In this document: piece after piece, positions 35,918 through 44,855 of the stretch | How the letters are laid out: every line of letters begins with the position of its first letter | How positions within the stretch are numbered: the stretch's first letter is position 1 | Origin: Dyadobacter fanqingshengii | GTDB lineage: Bacteria > Bacteroidota > Bacteroidia > Cytophagales > Spirosomataceae | DNA: 64,000 nucleotides | Reading direction: 5' to 3' | NCBI RefSeq assembly: GCF_023822005.2 | Contig: NZ_CP098806.1 | Location: 1,550,001-1,614,000, forward strand | Notes under the pieces: model-generated | The model's database searches: none | Told to the model about the DNA's origin: nothing | Seen by the model: the letters and a program-made list of their open reading frames with translations, nothing else | Made by a program: the position numbers and the translations under genes

Positions 35918-36301
35918 CTACGCTGCACCTCCTGTCACGACGCGGTTGTATATTTTATATTCAGGCAATCCGCTGATATGTTCCGCGAGACTGATCTCCA
36001 CCCAGTCCCTATTGGCCTGATGCACAAAAACTCCATTGAAAGCAGTAAAGAGCAACTTCAATGTGCTGATGGAATCTTCATCCATGTTGATTTCCTCATG
36101 TCCCAGTTCTCCCGAATGATAGTAACCCCGGCAAAGCCCGAGGGAAGTTTCGAATTCAATCTTAACCAAACTACCTGAAAGTTCCTCCTGCACGCTTTCC
36201 ACGATGATCTCCTCGCGAAGGTCTTCCGCAGTTCCCAAAGTTTCTTCCTGTTCTCCCAATATATCGATAACACTCATCACAAAATGCGGTTGGTAAGCCA
36301 T
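35918..36301 (-). CDS. Small acidic hypothetical protein
   Basis: 127 aa from the ATG at 36301; an open frame continues to 36319 and another Met lies at 36277. Not recognised. No signal peptide or membrane helix. The N-terminal half is very acidic (EQEETLGTAEDLREE), and the rest alternates short strands and helices. It stands on the same strand as the kinase operon, 127 nt upstream of it, and is divergent from ligD. The opposite-strand frame over the same DNA looks less protein-like. Confidence 0.5.
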   Translation of the reverse strand: MAYQPHFVMSVIDILGEQEETLGTAEDLREEIIVESVQEELSGSLVKIEFETSLGLCRGYYHSGELGHEEINMDEDSISTLKLLFTAFNGVFVHQANRDWVEISLAEHISGLPEYKIYNRVVTGGAA

Positions 36302-36404
36302 CGACAGCCAAAAAACCATTCCTGCCAGGCGCTCGCTATCAATGCGGTACGATTATTTTGAATGTATTGGTTCGCAAAACTCTTCATTAAACGCTATTAA
36401 AACC

Positions 36405-39167
36405 ATGAGCCTGACCAAATACAACGAGAAACGTTCCTTTGAGAAAACACCTGAACCAAAGGGTGGAAAAGCCGATTCGGAAGAACTCATTTTTGTGATC
36501 CAAAAACATCATGCTTCGCGGCTGCATTACGATTTCAGGCTGGAAATGGATGGTGTTTTGAAAAGCTGGGCCGTTCCTAAAGGCCCTTCCCTGGATCCGG
36601 CTACGAAGCGGCTGGCTATGATGGTGGAAGACCATCCTTACGATTACAAGGACTTCGAAGGAATAATACCAAAAGGCAATTATGGTGCTGGAACCGTAAT
36701 GGTCTGGGATGAAGGGACATACGAACCATTGGAAGAAGCCAAAACCAAAAAGGAAAAGGAGAAAATATTACTGAAAGAACTGGCATCCGGCTCTGTAAAG
36801 ATCCGCATGAAAGGCAAAAAGCTAAAAGGTGAATTTGCTTTGGTCAAAACAAAAGGTATGTCAGAAAACTCCTGGCTGCTCATTAAGCACCGGGATAAAT
36901 TTGCATCCGAAACGGATATTACAAAACAAGATAAATCGGTGATTTCCAATAAGACATTGGATGCTATAAAAGCAACCACTGATAATGTTTGGGGGGAATC
37001 AGAAAGTGATGAAAAGACAGGTGATAAAGCCAAAAAGACGAAGGACAAAAAGGATGAGGAAGCCCCTATTGATGAATACATTGAAAAGGAAAAAGACGAT
37101 AAATCCGGTGAAAAGGACGCTGCAACGCTCTTGAAAAAGGGTAAAAAGGCGAAATTTCCTGAGGACATCGTGCCCATGCTCGCTACGCTAGTCGACGAAC
37201 CATTTGATGATCCGGGCTGGGAATATGAGGTCAAATGGGACGGTTACCGGGCATTGGCTTACATGAATAAAGGCGTTACCGAGCTTAAATCGCGGAATAA
37301 GAAGTCATTTAATGATAAGTTTTATCCCATTCACGAAGGCCTGTGTGACTGGAAGATCAATGCGGTGCTGGACGGGGAAGTTGTTGTCATCAATGATAAA
37401 GGCCATTCTGATTTCGGGGCTTTGCAAAACTGGCGCAGCGAGGCAGACGGTGAGCTGGTCTATTATGTATTTGATATATTGTGGTATGAAGGCAAAAGTC
37501 TTGTAGATCTGCCTTTAACCGAGCGAAAAGCTATTTTGCAAAGCATAGTGACTGAGGATAGTCCCGTCAGGATTGGTTACAGTATTGCGGCTGAGGGAAC
37601 TGCCTTTTTTAATGCGGCCGGGGAAATGGGACTGGAAGGGATCATTGCCAAAAGATCCGATAGCGCCTATCAGGTCGGTTTGCGCACGAACGATTGGCTG
37701 AAAATTAAAATACACAACCGGCAGGAAGTCATCATAGCAGGTTACACACGCAATGCGGGCACGTCCAAGCATTTTAGTGCGCTGTTACTGGCTGCTTACG
37801 ACCAGGGCGTGCTGCAATATGTAGGCAAAGTCGGCACGGGCTTCAAGGACAAACAGCAAAAAGAAATGCTGGAACTGTTTAAGCCATTGGAAACAGAAAA
37901 TAGTCCATTCAAAGAAACACCCGATTACAACAAGCCATCCCGTTTCCGGCCCAATCCGCCGAAAGCCAATGCAACCTGGCTCAAACCGGAGCTGGTTTGC
38001 GAAGTGAGCTTCACAGAAGTGACTTCGGACGGCGTTTTCCGTCACCCGTCGTTTGAGGGAATGCGTGAGGATAAAAAAGCCAGGGACGTTGTGCGCGAAA
38101 TCGAGCAGCCGACGGAAAAAGCTGTTGAAGAGGACAAAAAGTCAGAGAAGGAAGATAAGAAAGCGCAAAAAGAAGAAAAAAAGTCGGAAAAGAAAGAGAT
38201 CATCGCGAAACCAGACAAGTCGAAACGCAAGACATTGCTTAACCCGACGGATGAAACGCAGGTCAGAAAAATCAATGGTAATGAGGTCAAATTTTCAAAT
38301 CTGAGTAAGATTTTCTGGCATCATGAAAAAATTACGAAGCGCGATGTCATCAATTATTACTATCAGGTCGCCCCGTTCATTTTGCCATATCTGGAACGCA
38401 GGCCATTGTCATTAAACCGCTTCCCCAATGGCATTGATGGAAAGAGTTTTTACCAAAAAGACGTCACCGGCAAGGTGCCGTCGTGGGTTGAAATGTTTCC
38501 CTACACTGCAAATGATGAAGAACAGCAGAAAAACTTTATGGTTTGCAATGATGAAGCGGCATTGTTATATATGGCCAATCTGGGCTGCATTGACATGAAT
38601 CCCTGGAACAGCCGTACCCATAAACCGGATAACCCCGACTGGTGCCTGCTCGATCTGGACCCGGACACGACCAACACTTTCGAGCAGGTGATCGAGACGG
38701 CGCTGGCTATTAAACAATTACTGGACTCGCTGAATATTGACGGTTACTGCAAGACATCCGGCTCCACAGGCCTGCACATTTACATCCCGCTGGGCGCAAA
38801 ATATTCTTACGATCAATGTCAGCTTTTTGCCCAATGGATCGCCAGCCAGGTGCAACAGGAATTGCCCGGCTTCACCAGCATTGAGCGCATGACCAAAAAC
38901 CGCAAAGGAAAACTATACATTGATTACCTGCAAAATCGCCCGAAAGCAACATTAGCGGCTCCCTACTCCATCAGACCGAAACCGGGCGCGACTGTTTCAA
39001 TGCCATTGCATTGGGAAGAAGTTAAAATAGGCTTGCAGTTGCGGGACTTTACTATTTTAAATGCGATGGACCGGTTGCAGCAGGAAGGCGATCTGTTTAA
39101 ACCCGTGCTCGGAAAAGGCATCGACCTGGAAGCAGCCATTGGAAAAATCGAAGCGGAAGCCAAATGA
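36405..39167 (+). CDS. ligD: ATP-dependent DNA ligase D (PE-LIG-POL)
   Basis: 920 aa, the non-homologous end-joining ligase. Order: 3'-phosphoesterase about 1-175 (H35, H41, D43, R45 in QKHHASRLHYDFR); ligase about 255-575 with the adenylated K277 in EVKWDGYR; polymerase/primase about 625-915 with catalytic D750 and D752 in LDLDP. This PE-LIG-POL order matches Pseudomonas LigD. Two Lys/Glu/Asp-rich linkers (about 195-245 and 575-610) join the domains. Start at the ATG 36405: the frame runs to 36342 but the conserved MSLTKYNEKRSFEKT begins here. It normally works with Ku, which is not in the window. Confidence 0.95.
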   Translation: MSLTKYNEKRSFEKTPEPKGGKADSEELIFVIQKHHASRLHYDFRLEMDGVLKSWAVPKGPSLDPATKRLAMMVEDHPYDYKDFEGIIPKGNYGAGTVMVWDEGTYEPLEEAKTKKEKEKILLKELASGSVKIRMKGKKLKGEFALVKTKGMSENSWLLIKHRDKFASETDITKQDKSVISNKTLDAIKATTDNVWGESESDEKTGDKAKKTKDKKDEEAPIDEYIEKEKDDKSGEKDAATLLKKGKKAKFPEDIVPMLATLVDEPFDDPGWEYEVKWDGYRALAYMNKGVTELKSRNKKSFNDKFYPIHEGLCDWKINAVLDGEVVVINDKGHSDFGALQNWRSEADGELVYYVFDILWYEGKSLVDLPLTERKAILQSIVTEDSPVRIGYSIAAEGTAFFNAAGEMGLEGIIAKRSDSAYQVGLRTNDWLKIKIHNRQEVIIAGYTRNAGTSKHFSALLLAAYDQGVLQYVGKVGTGFKDKQQKEMLELFKPLETENSPFKETPDYNKPSRFRPNPPKANATWLKPELVCEVSFTEVTSDGVFRHPSFEGMREDKKARDVVREIEQPTEKAVEEDKKSEKEDKKAQKEEKKSEKKEIIAKPDKSKRKTLLNPTDETQVRKINGNEVKFSNLSKIFWHHEKITKRDVINYYYQVAPFILPYLERRPLSLNRFPNGIDGKSFYQKDVTGKVPSWVEMFPYTANDEEQQKNFMVCNDEAALLYMANLGCIDMNPWNSRTHKPDNPDWCLLDLDPDTTNTFEQVIETALAIKQLLDSLNIDGYCKTSGSTGLHIYIPLGAKYSYDQCQLFAQWIASQVQQELPGFTSIERMTKNRKGKLYIDYLQNRPKATLAAPYSIRPKPGATVSMPLHWEEVKIGLQLRDFTILNAMDRLQQEGDLFKPVLGKGIDLEAAIGKIEAEAK

Positions 39168-39177
39168 ATTTTTGCAG

Positions 39178-39193
39178 TGTGTTAACGATCACA
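39178..39193. promoter_or_regulatory. CRP-like palindrome downstream of ligD
   Basis: TGTGTTAACGATCACA fits TGTGA-N6-TCACA with one mismatch. It lies 145 nt before the PAS-GAF gene and 10 nt after ligD. It could be a regulator site or chance; the Bacteroidota CRP consensus is not well fixed. Confidence 0.25.
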
Positions 39194-39322
39194 CCTACAT
39201 GTCGAATAAATTCTCATTAAACAGGTAGCTAAAATGCATGAAGAATTAACATTAAAAATATAAATTGTCTTTATACTCTGCGTTAACTCCATTACGTACC
39301 CATACAACTAAAATTCACAAGC

Positions 39323-40831
39323 ATGGATTTGAGCCTGTTTAATGGTATGGTCGATGAAAAGACCATGGGCGAGACGCAACGCATAGCACGGGTTGGAAGC
39401 TGGGAAGCAGATTTGCTTTCGGAATCTATCATCTGGTCCGATTTGGTTAAGGAAATTCACGAAGTGAGCCTCGACTATCAGCCGAGTTTCAGCTCCCCCA
39501 TGGATTTTTATACGCATGAATACCAGGAGCTGGTCATGCAGGCCATGCAAAGAACGATCAGCGACGGATCATTATTCGACATTGAGGCTATCATCGAAAC
39601 AGCCAAAGGAAACAAATGCTGGATCCGGGTAAGCGGCAGGGCCGAATTGCGGGATGGACAATGCATCCGGATTTACGGGGCGATCCAGGATATTCACGAC
39701 CGCAAGTTGGCCGAGCTTGGATTACTTGAATCGCGTAACCGTTTCGAATCGCTCGTGCAGACCGTCGATGGCATTGTATGGGAAGCAGATGTGAATACGC
39801 TGGAATTTTCATTTGTGAGTGACCAGTCCTCGCGAATCCTGGGTTACCCGCCCGAAGAATGGATAAAAACCAAGAATTTCTGGCAAAGCCATATTCACCC
39901 GGACGACCTCGAACATGCGATCGGTTACTGTCACCGGCAAACACGGGAAGGCCGAAACCATATTTTCGACTACCGTATGATATCGGCTGACGGCAACATT
40001 GTTTGGATTAAAGACATCGTTTCCGTGATCAAAACAGACGGCGTGCCTACCCTTTTGCGCGGCGTGATGGTGGACGTGACCGAAACCAAGCGGTTTGAAA
40101 TTCTTGAACATTTGGAAAGGACTGTCCTGGAATTAAATTCAACGAAGGAACATTCACTGAAAAAGATGTTGTCGCAGTATTTGCTGGGAATCGAGCAGAT
40201 ATATCCGCATATGAAATGCTCTATTGTTGGCATTGTAGACGGGAAATTAAGCAATTTGTCCTCACCCAGTTTGCCGGAAGCTTATATCCGGGCACTCGAA
40301 GGGTTGCAAATCGGGCCCAATGCCGGCTCATGCGGCACAGCTGCTTACCTCAAAGAAAAGGTGATCGTCAGCGACATCGTACGCGATTCGCGGTGGACCA
40401 TGTACTCTCACCTGGCGCTTCCCCACAATCTTCGCTCCTGCTGGTCACATCCGATACTGGATTCGGATGGCAGTGTCACAGCCACTTTTGCCATTTATTA
40501 TGATCATATCAAGACGCCCGATGAGGATGAGCTGAAGGTGATAGACCGTGCAGTTGCGATTTTGAAAATCATTTTGGAAAACAAAAAAAATTGTGAAATC
40601 ATTATTTCAAGCAGGTCGAGGCAAAAACGGGAGGAGCTTAAATTACAGGAGATTGCTTATCTTCAATCGCATGTGGTTCGTGCGCCACTTGCACGCCTAA
40701 TGGGCGTGATCGATCTGATCAAAAATTATTCGCATACCGACATTGAGAAAAATGAGCTCCTGGATCATTTGCTATTATCTGCAAAGGAACTGGATGAGGT
40801 CATTCGCGATATTTCAGAAAAGACGGAATAA
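39323..40831 (+). CDS. PAS-PAS-GAF protein with histidine box but no kinase ATPase domain
   Basis: 502 aa, cytosolic. PAS about 15-125 ([27 protein letters not shown]), PAS about 138-260 ([20 protein letters not shown]), GAF about 275-425 ([20 protein letters not shown]), and a C-terminal helical hairpin of HisKA type ([16 protein letters not shown] with H450). The protein stops about 50 residues past this His, where an HATPase_c domain should begin, and only 7 nt separate its stop from the next convergent gene. So this is a sensor with a phosphorylatable-looking His but no ATP-binding domain. It could be a histidine phosphotransfer partner, a dominant dimerising sensor, or the product of a deletion. 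Confidence 0.85.
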   Translation: MDLSLFNGMVDEKTMGETQRIARVGSWEADLLSESIIWSDLVKEIHEVSLDYQPSFSSPMDFYTHEYQELVMQAMQRTISDGSLFDIEAIIETAKGNKCWIRVSGRAELRDGQCIRIYGAIQDIHDRKLAELGLLESRNRFESLVQTVDGIVWEADVNTLEFSFVSDQSSRILGYPPEEWIKTKNFWQSHIHPDDLEHAIGYCHRQTREGRNHIFDYRMISADGNIVWIKDIVSVIKTDGVPTLLRGVMVDVTETKRFEILEHLERTVLELNSTKEHSLKKMLSQYLLGIEQIYPHMKCSIVGIVDGKLSNLSSPSLPEAYIRALEGLQIGPNAGSCGTAAYLKEKVIVSDIVRDSRWTMYSHLALPHNLRSCWSHPILDSDGSVTATFAIYYDHIKTPDEDELKVIDRAVAILKIILENKKNCEIIISSRSRQKREELKLQEIAYLQSHVVRAPLARLMGVIDLIKNYSHTDIEKNELLDHLLLSAKELDEVIRDISEKTE

Positions 40832-40838
40832 ACCAGCC

Positions 40839-41435
40839 TTAAAAGCCATACCGCAGCCCTATCGCCAGATTTACAATATCCGAAGGTCTGAGATAACCCG
40901 TGTTCTGCACATAGCTGATCAGTAAAAGGTCGTAAGTGCCTAGTTCATAATACATTTCGAGCGATCGCTGCCTTTTATTTACAACCAAATCCTTGCCCAA
41001 CTTGCCACCTATGTAAGCGCCGGGTCTGAATGAGGTCGCCCACCAGTAATATCCAACCGGATAGTGAGATGGCAATTTTGTATCAAACTGTTTCCCAAAA
41101 GTGTAGCTCAGATAAAATCCAATGGAAAATGGTTTGATATAATAACTGTTCTTCAAAGGAATGCTCCAGGGAGAGTATGTGGTTTTTAATGTTGTACTAA
41201 ACAGCCCGTCGCCCCCAAACTTTTGCGGAAGGAAGCCAAAAAGCAAGTCCGTTTCGAGGGTTTTGTTGTTAGAAATATAACCAGGCCCGCCGGACAAAAA
41301 GCCAATGTTACCCGCAAACTGTAATTTCAAATGGTCGGGCATAAACCACTTTCGCTCGGAATCCAGCCTGTCCTTAATTTGAGCAGTTGCAAAAAAAGGA
41401 GCTAAGAGGAACAGTAGTAGAGGTAATTTCTTCAT
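40839..41435 (-). CDS. Outer-membrane beta-barrel-like hypothetical protein
   Basis: 198 aa. Sec signal peptide (LPLLLFLLAPFFATA, cut near ATAQ). The mature protein has alternating hydrophobic/aromatic strand patterns and ends in a Tyr-Gly-Phe (LAIGLRYGF), a C-terminal Phe as in outer-membrane barrels. Perhaps 8 strands. No family recognised. It follows the phosphoesterase lipoprotein gene by 5 nt on the same strand, so the two form a cell-envelope operon. Confidence 0.75.
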   Translation of the reverse strand: MKKLPLLLFLLAPFFATAQIKDRLDSERKWFMPDHLKLQFAGNIGFLSGGPGYISNNKTLETDLLFGFLPQKFGGDGLFSTTLKTTYSPWSIPLKNSYYIKPFSIGFYLSYTFGKQFDTKLPSHYPVGYYWWATSFRPGAYIGGKLGKDLVVNKRQRSLEMYYELGTYDLLLISYVQNTGYLRPSDIVNLAIGLRYGF

Positions 41436-41440
41436 GACGA

Positions 41441-42295
41441 TCAGTATTCAATCTTTTCTGCTTTATAACCACCTTTCCAGGTCGTAAAAAGCCAATAACC
41501 GCGCTCTCCTGTGCTGGTAGTGAGGTAATAGTGAACACCATCCTCATAAAAATCGCCATCCCTGAATGTGTGCTGATGACCGTAGAGCGAAAATTTGACA
41601 TTAGGATCATTGGCCAGAAGTCCGGCATAACCATCCTGCAATTTCGGATCGAAATCTCCGTCGAAAGGCGGAATATGCGCTACGACAATCGCATTTTTGT
41701 TATCGCGGTTGTCAGCAAGCTGGGATTGGAGCCAGTTTAAGTTTGGAACTTCGCCATTGAAGACGTATTCGCGTGAATTCGTATTAATAAAAATGAACTT
41801 GTTATGGCCATACTCGAATGAGTAATCCATCGGCCCGTAAATTTTGCGGTAAGCTGCTGGTCCGTTCGCTACGAGATCATGGTTGCCGATAACGGTGAGG
41901 TAAGGACATTTAAGTTTCACCAGAATCTCATTCACCCACTTGAACTCCTGGGAAAGCCCGAAGTCGGAAATGTCACCTGCGTGCAACACAAAAGCAACGT
42001 CTTTCTGATTGTTCGCGCTTTCTATAAAAGCGTCTGTTTCATCGTACCAGCGCTGCGTATCCCCCATGAGGATAAACCTGACCGTATCCTTTAAAGGAAT
42101 GGCCTGAATGCGCTCGATGTTTTTCTGGTTTAAATTGGTCTCGCTGTCTTTAAAAATAACTTGATTGGGATTGTACTGAAATACGCCCTCGCAGGCTGTT
42201 AAAGTCATTCCCAAAGCGAGCAGGAGTGCTTTTGGAAAATTTTTCAATATATGGCTAATTTTTGTTGACAATAACCAACTAACCATAAACGTCAT
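41441..42295 (-). CDS. Metallophosphoesterase lipoprotein
   Basis: 284 aa, calcineurin-like phosphoesterase. Signal with lipobox-like LTAC (C35 from the first ATG; a second ATG lies 3 codons on). Metal-site motifs in order: GDTQRW (the usual GDxH has Gln in place of His), HAGDIS, IGNHDLV, VVAHIPPFDGD, LYGHQHTF. These place a two-metal site in the periplasm or on the outer membrane. The substrate is unknown; nucleotides, phospholipids and phosphoproteins are all possible. Operon with the barrel-like protein gene 5 nt downstream. Divergent from the coiled-coil gene at 42391. Confidence 0.88.
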   Translation of the reverse strand: MTFMVSWLLSTKISHILKNFPKALLLALGMTLTACEGVFQYNPNQVIFKDSETNLNQKNIERIQAIPLKDTVRFILMGDTQRWYDETDAFIESANNQKDVAFVLHAGDISDFGLSQEFKWVNEILVKLKCPYLTVIGNHDLVANGPAAYRKIYGPMDYSFEYGHNKFIFINTNSREYVFNGEVPNLNWLQSQLADNRDNKNAIVVAHIPPFDGDFDPKLQDGYAGLLANDPNVKFSLYGHQHTFRDGDFYEDGVHYYLTTSTGERGYWLFTTWKGGYKAEKIEY

Positions 42296-42390
42296 GTTTA
42301 AATTCCTAAAAACACCGTTTTGAGGTTAAGAAGGTCGAAACTCCGAGGCATGATTATTGCACTGTGCTGGTAATCTTACTCTAACATGTT

Positions 42391-42855
42391 ATGAAAATAA
42401 AAACTATCGGAACGCTCGCATTGCTTGGATTTCTCTCCATCACCATGCCGCTGACGGCCCAGGTTGTTTCAAAGGATTCTTTGAACACGCTCAAAGAGCA
42501 AAAGGCGAACATTGAGGTTAGCAAAAAATTAAATGAGCGCAAAATGGAGCTTGCCAAGCTCGAAAATGAATTGGATGGCGCAACACGCGAAGTAGAAAAA
42601 ACGGCGGAACAAGCGCAAAGATCAGCGGATGACAATCAAAAGAATGCTGAAAGATTAGGCAGTGATCCGCAAGACAAGAAACTGGCCAGAAGAGCAGGGA
42701 ACAGCGCAAGCGGCGCCCGAAAAGATGCCAAACGCGCCAGAAAAGCAGCAGATCATCTCGACGACCTTAAAAAAGACATTGAGTCATTAAGGAGAAGAAT
42801 TGCGGACGACGAGGCAAAATTAGGCGATATGCAGGGCGGATCTTCTTCGAACTAA
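42391..42855 (+). CDS. Exported coiled-coil protein
   Basis: 154 aa. Signal peptide cut near PLTAQV. The rest is one long charged helix, Lys/Glu/Asp/Ala-rich with heptad-like spacing (KKLNERKMELAKLENELDG, LKKDIESLRRRIADDEAKLG) and a flexible GGSSSN tail. Such small periplasmic coiled coils are common in this phylum and remain uncharacterised. A structural or scaffold role is likely. Its own terminator follows. Confidence 0.8.
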   Translation: MKIKTIGTLALLGFLSITMPLTAQVVSKDSLNTLKEQKANIEVSKKLNERKMELAKLENELDGATREVEKTAEQAQRSADDNQKNAERLGSDPQDKKLARRAGNSASGARKDAKRARKAADHLDDLKKDIESLRRRIADDEAKLGDMQGGSSSN

Positions 42856-42878
42856 TCACATGATCCTCTTCTGATTAC

Positions 42879-42915
42879 AGGGTGTATCCATTTTTATGGA
42901 TGCACCCTTTTTGTT
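42879..42915 (+). terminator. Rho-independent terminator
   Basis: Stem GGGTGTATCCA / TGGATGCACCC (11 bp with one G-T pair), loop TTTTTA, followed by a T-rich tract. It closes the coiled-coil gene. Confidence 0.88.
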
Positions 42916-42972
42916 TTTTTGCGCGGCATGCTTTTTTAATAAAAATGGAATCAATCAACAAATAAAAATATT

Positions 42973-43551
42973 ATGGCTACTGCATCAGCAAAAACCAATA
43001 CAAAGAAAACAGCGCCTAAGGCGGCAACGAAAACAGCGTCCAAATCAACCGCTGCAAAGAGTGAGACTAAGACTGCGGCAAAGAGCGAGACTAAGACTGC
43101 GGCAAAAAAGGAGACTAAAACAGCAGCAAAAAAGGAGACTGTCGACAAAGCAGAAACTAAAACGCCTGCGAAAACAGCCGCAAAAACGGCCACAAAAACG
43201 GAGACCAAGGCAACTACCAAAAGCACTGCTAAAAGCACTACCAAAAGTCCCGCTAAAAAAAGCAGCGATTCGGATTCCAAGTCAAACACAACATCCAACC
43301 ACGATGAGATCCGTGCATGGGTTGAACAGCGGGGCGGCAAACCAGCGATGGTGAAAGGCACCAGTAAAAAGAAATCAGAAGCCGGGATCCTGAGAATTGA
43401 CTTTCCCGGATATTCTGGAGAGGACACATTGCAAGAGATCGGTTGGGACGAATTTTTCCAGAAGTTTGATGAAGGAAATCTTCAATTTCTGCATCAAACA
43501 GAAACAGCAGACGGAAAAGAAAGCCGTTTCAACAAATTTATTTCAAAATAA
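42973..43551 (+). CDS. Histone-like Lys/Ala/Thr-rich protein with conserved C-terminal domain
   Basis: 192 aa. Residues 1 to about 108 are a disordered Lys/Ala/Thr repeat tail like eukaryotic histone H1 and the bacterial AlgP/HctB-type tails, expected to bind DNA. Residues about 110-192 form a compact domain (HDEIRAWVEQRGGKPAMVKG, GILRIDFPGYSGEDTLQEI, WDEFFQKFDEGNLQFLHQ) that I have seen only as an uncharacterised domain attached to such tails. It lies 3.8 kb from ligD on the same strand, so chromatin or DNA repair roles come to mind (inference). The tail holds tandem 24-nt repeats. Confidence 0.8.
   Translation: MATASAKTNTKKTAPKAATKTASKSTAAKSETKTAAKSETKTAAKKETKTAAKKETVDKAETKTPAKTAAKTATKTETKATTKSTAKSTTKSPAKKSSDSDSKSNTTSNHDEIRAWVEQRGGKPAMVKGTSKKKSEAGILRIDFPGYSGEDTLQEIGWDEFFQKFDEGNLQFLHQTETADGKESRFNKFISK
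43051..43146 (+). repeat. Tandem 24-nt coding repeat (4 copies)
   Basis: Four in-frame units at 43051, 43075, 43099 and 43123 encode versions of AAKSETKT / AAKKETKT. Units 1-2 and 3-4 are the most alike, pointing to recent slippage or unequal exchange. Copy number may vary between strains. Confidence 0.9.
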
Positions 43552-43568
43552 CTTCATAAAACAATTGC

Positions 43569-43600
43569 AGAGCCGTGCGTGTCGTACGGCTCTTTTTTTA
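43569..43600 (+). terminator. Rho-independent terminator
   Basis: Stem AGAGCCGTGCG / CGTACGGCTCT (11 bp, one G-T pair), 3-nt loop and a run of seven T. Confidence 0.92.
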
Positions 43601-43689
43601 TTAAAACATAAAATACTTTTTATATTAATAATATTAGAATTTAATATAAAAAGTATGATATTTAATTACTAGCCAAAAAATCGCTGCAA

Positions 43690-44160
43690 ATGACTTGGGA
43701 AGTTTTCAATAAATACAAACCAACAATCCTATACGGCATCTCACTCGCCTTACTGTTGTTTTTGTTAAAGTGGCTCGAACTCCGTTTTATCGTCATCAAT
43801 CACATCTTCGAAATTTATGCAGGTGCCATCGCATTGCTCTTCACCGGCCTGGGGATCTGGATTGCACTCAAACTGACCAAGCCAAAAGTCGAAACAGTGT
43901 TCGTTGAAAAAGAAGTTTTTATCGATACAAAGGACTTTCAGTTTAATGTCCAGGAACAGGCACGTCTTGGTTTAAGCAAAAGAGAACTCGAAGTCCTCAG
44001 CCTGATCGCGGAAGGCCTGACCAATCAGCAAATCGCCGTACAGCTTTTTGTGTCTCTGAACACCGTAAAAACGCATTCATCCAAATTATTCGAAAAAATG
44101 GAAGTGAAGAGCCGCACACAGGCTGTGGAAAAAGCCAAAAGACTGAGTCTCATCCCTTAA
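43690..44160 (+). CDS. Membrane-tethered LuxR-type regulator
   Basis: 156 aa. Two N-terminal transmembrane helices (about 12-30 and 35-58) and, after a short charged linker, a LuxR/GerE helix-turn-helix at about 95-153 (LSKRELEVLSLIAEGLTNQQIA, LNTVKTHSSKLFEKM). There is no receiver or autoinducer domain, so the signal must reach it through the membrane part. This arrangement recurs in Bacteroidota, often next to DUF4199 and VOC genes as here. The perfect dyad 8 nt after its stop may be its operator (inference). Confidence 0.88.
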   Translation: MTWEVFNKYKPTILYGISLALLLFLLKWLELRFIVINHIFEIYAGAIALLFTGLGIWIALKLTKPKVETVFVEKEVFIDTKDFQFNVQEQARLGLSKRELEVLSLIAEGLTNQQIAVQLFVSLNTVKTHSSKLFEKMEVKSRTQAVEKAKRLSLIP

Positions 44161-44168
44161 CCATGAGC

Positions 44169-44220
44169 CATACTTTCGGGTGAAAAAGTAGGTTTCATGC
44201 TAAAATCACCCGAAAGTATG
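44169..44220. repeat. Perfect 15-bp inverted repeat between luxR-type and DUF4199 genes
   Basis: CATACTTTCGGGTGA (44169-44183) and its exact complement (44206-44220) separated by 22 nt. No T-run follows, so it is a poor terminator; the centre-to-centre distance of the arms (37 bp) and the position 60 nt before the DUF4199 ATG suit an operator. Confidence 0.8.
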
Positions 44221-44279
44221 AGTTAAATTAGCGATCAGCTCCTCAATTTTGCAGCATAACCTAACCAAATGATCGCATC

Positions 44280-44816
44280 ATGAAAAAAATCATTCTAGTC
44301 TGCGGGTTGATCTCGGGGATCATTGTTTCCGTGTTCATGGTCTCTTCCGTCGCCGTATGCTATTCCAGCAGTGATTTTGAAGGCAATATGCTGCTTGGCT
44401 ATGCGGCCATGCTACTCTCTTTTTCACTGATTTTTGTGGGTGTGAAAAATTTCCGGGACAAATATAACGGCGGTTCTGTGTCGTTTGGAAAAGCATTTCA
44501 GATTGGCCTGCTTATCACATTAATCGCCTCCACAGTATATGTAATTGTCTGGCTGATTGACTATTACTTATTTGTACCCGAATTTATGGACCGTTACACC
44601 ACGCACGTCATGCGTGAATTACAGCGAGAAGGGGCAACCGCGCAGGAACTGCAACAAAAATCCGTGGAAATGGAGGGCTATCGTGAAATGTATAAAAGTC
44701 CATTGATGGTCGTTCTTTTCACATACGCGGAAATTTTGCCGGTTGGACTCATTGTGTCACTATTATGCGCATTGATCCTGAAAAAGAAACCCTCGCAACC
44801 GCTCCCTGCCATTTGA
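44280..44816 (+). CDS. DUF4199 membrane protein
   Basis: 178 aa with four transmembrane helices (about 5-27, 36-55, 72-95, 143-165). The pattern of NFRDKYNGGSVSFGKAFQIG in the second loop and the long charged loop (EFMDRYTTHVMRELQREG) fit DUF4199, a family of unknown function found almost only in Bacteroidota. It follows the LuxR-type gene with the dyad in between and precedes the VOC gene by 39 nt, so the three may form one regulated group. Confidence 0.85.
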   Translation: MKKIILVCGLISGIIVSVFMVSSVAVCYSSSDFEGNMLLGYAAMLLSFSLIFVGVKNFRDKYNGGSVSFGKAFQIGLLITLIASTVYVIVWLIDYYLFVPEFMDRYTTHVMRELQREGATAQELQQKSVEMEGYREMYKSPLMVVLFTYAEILPVGLIVSLLCALILKKKPSQPLPAI

Positions 44817-44855
44817 TAAGCCATTAAAGCAACTCTTAACCAACACATAGTCACA

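Noticed and set aside
35843..36178. Rightward 111-codon open frame opposite the small acidic protein
   Set aside because: Composition is mixed and Cys/His-rich without family features; the leftward frame over the same DNA has a more natural protein composition.
42896..43354. Second open frame of 152 codons over the Lys/Ala repeat gene
   Set aside because: Arg/Gln-rich text arises from the repeated codons of the real frame; it has no signal or domain and lacks the conserved C-terminal half.
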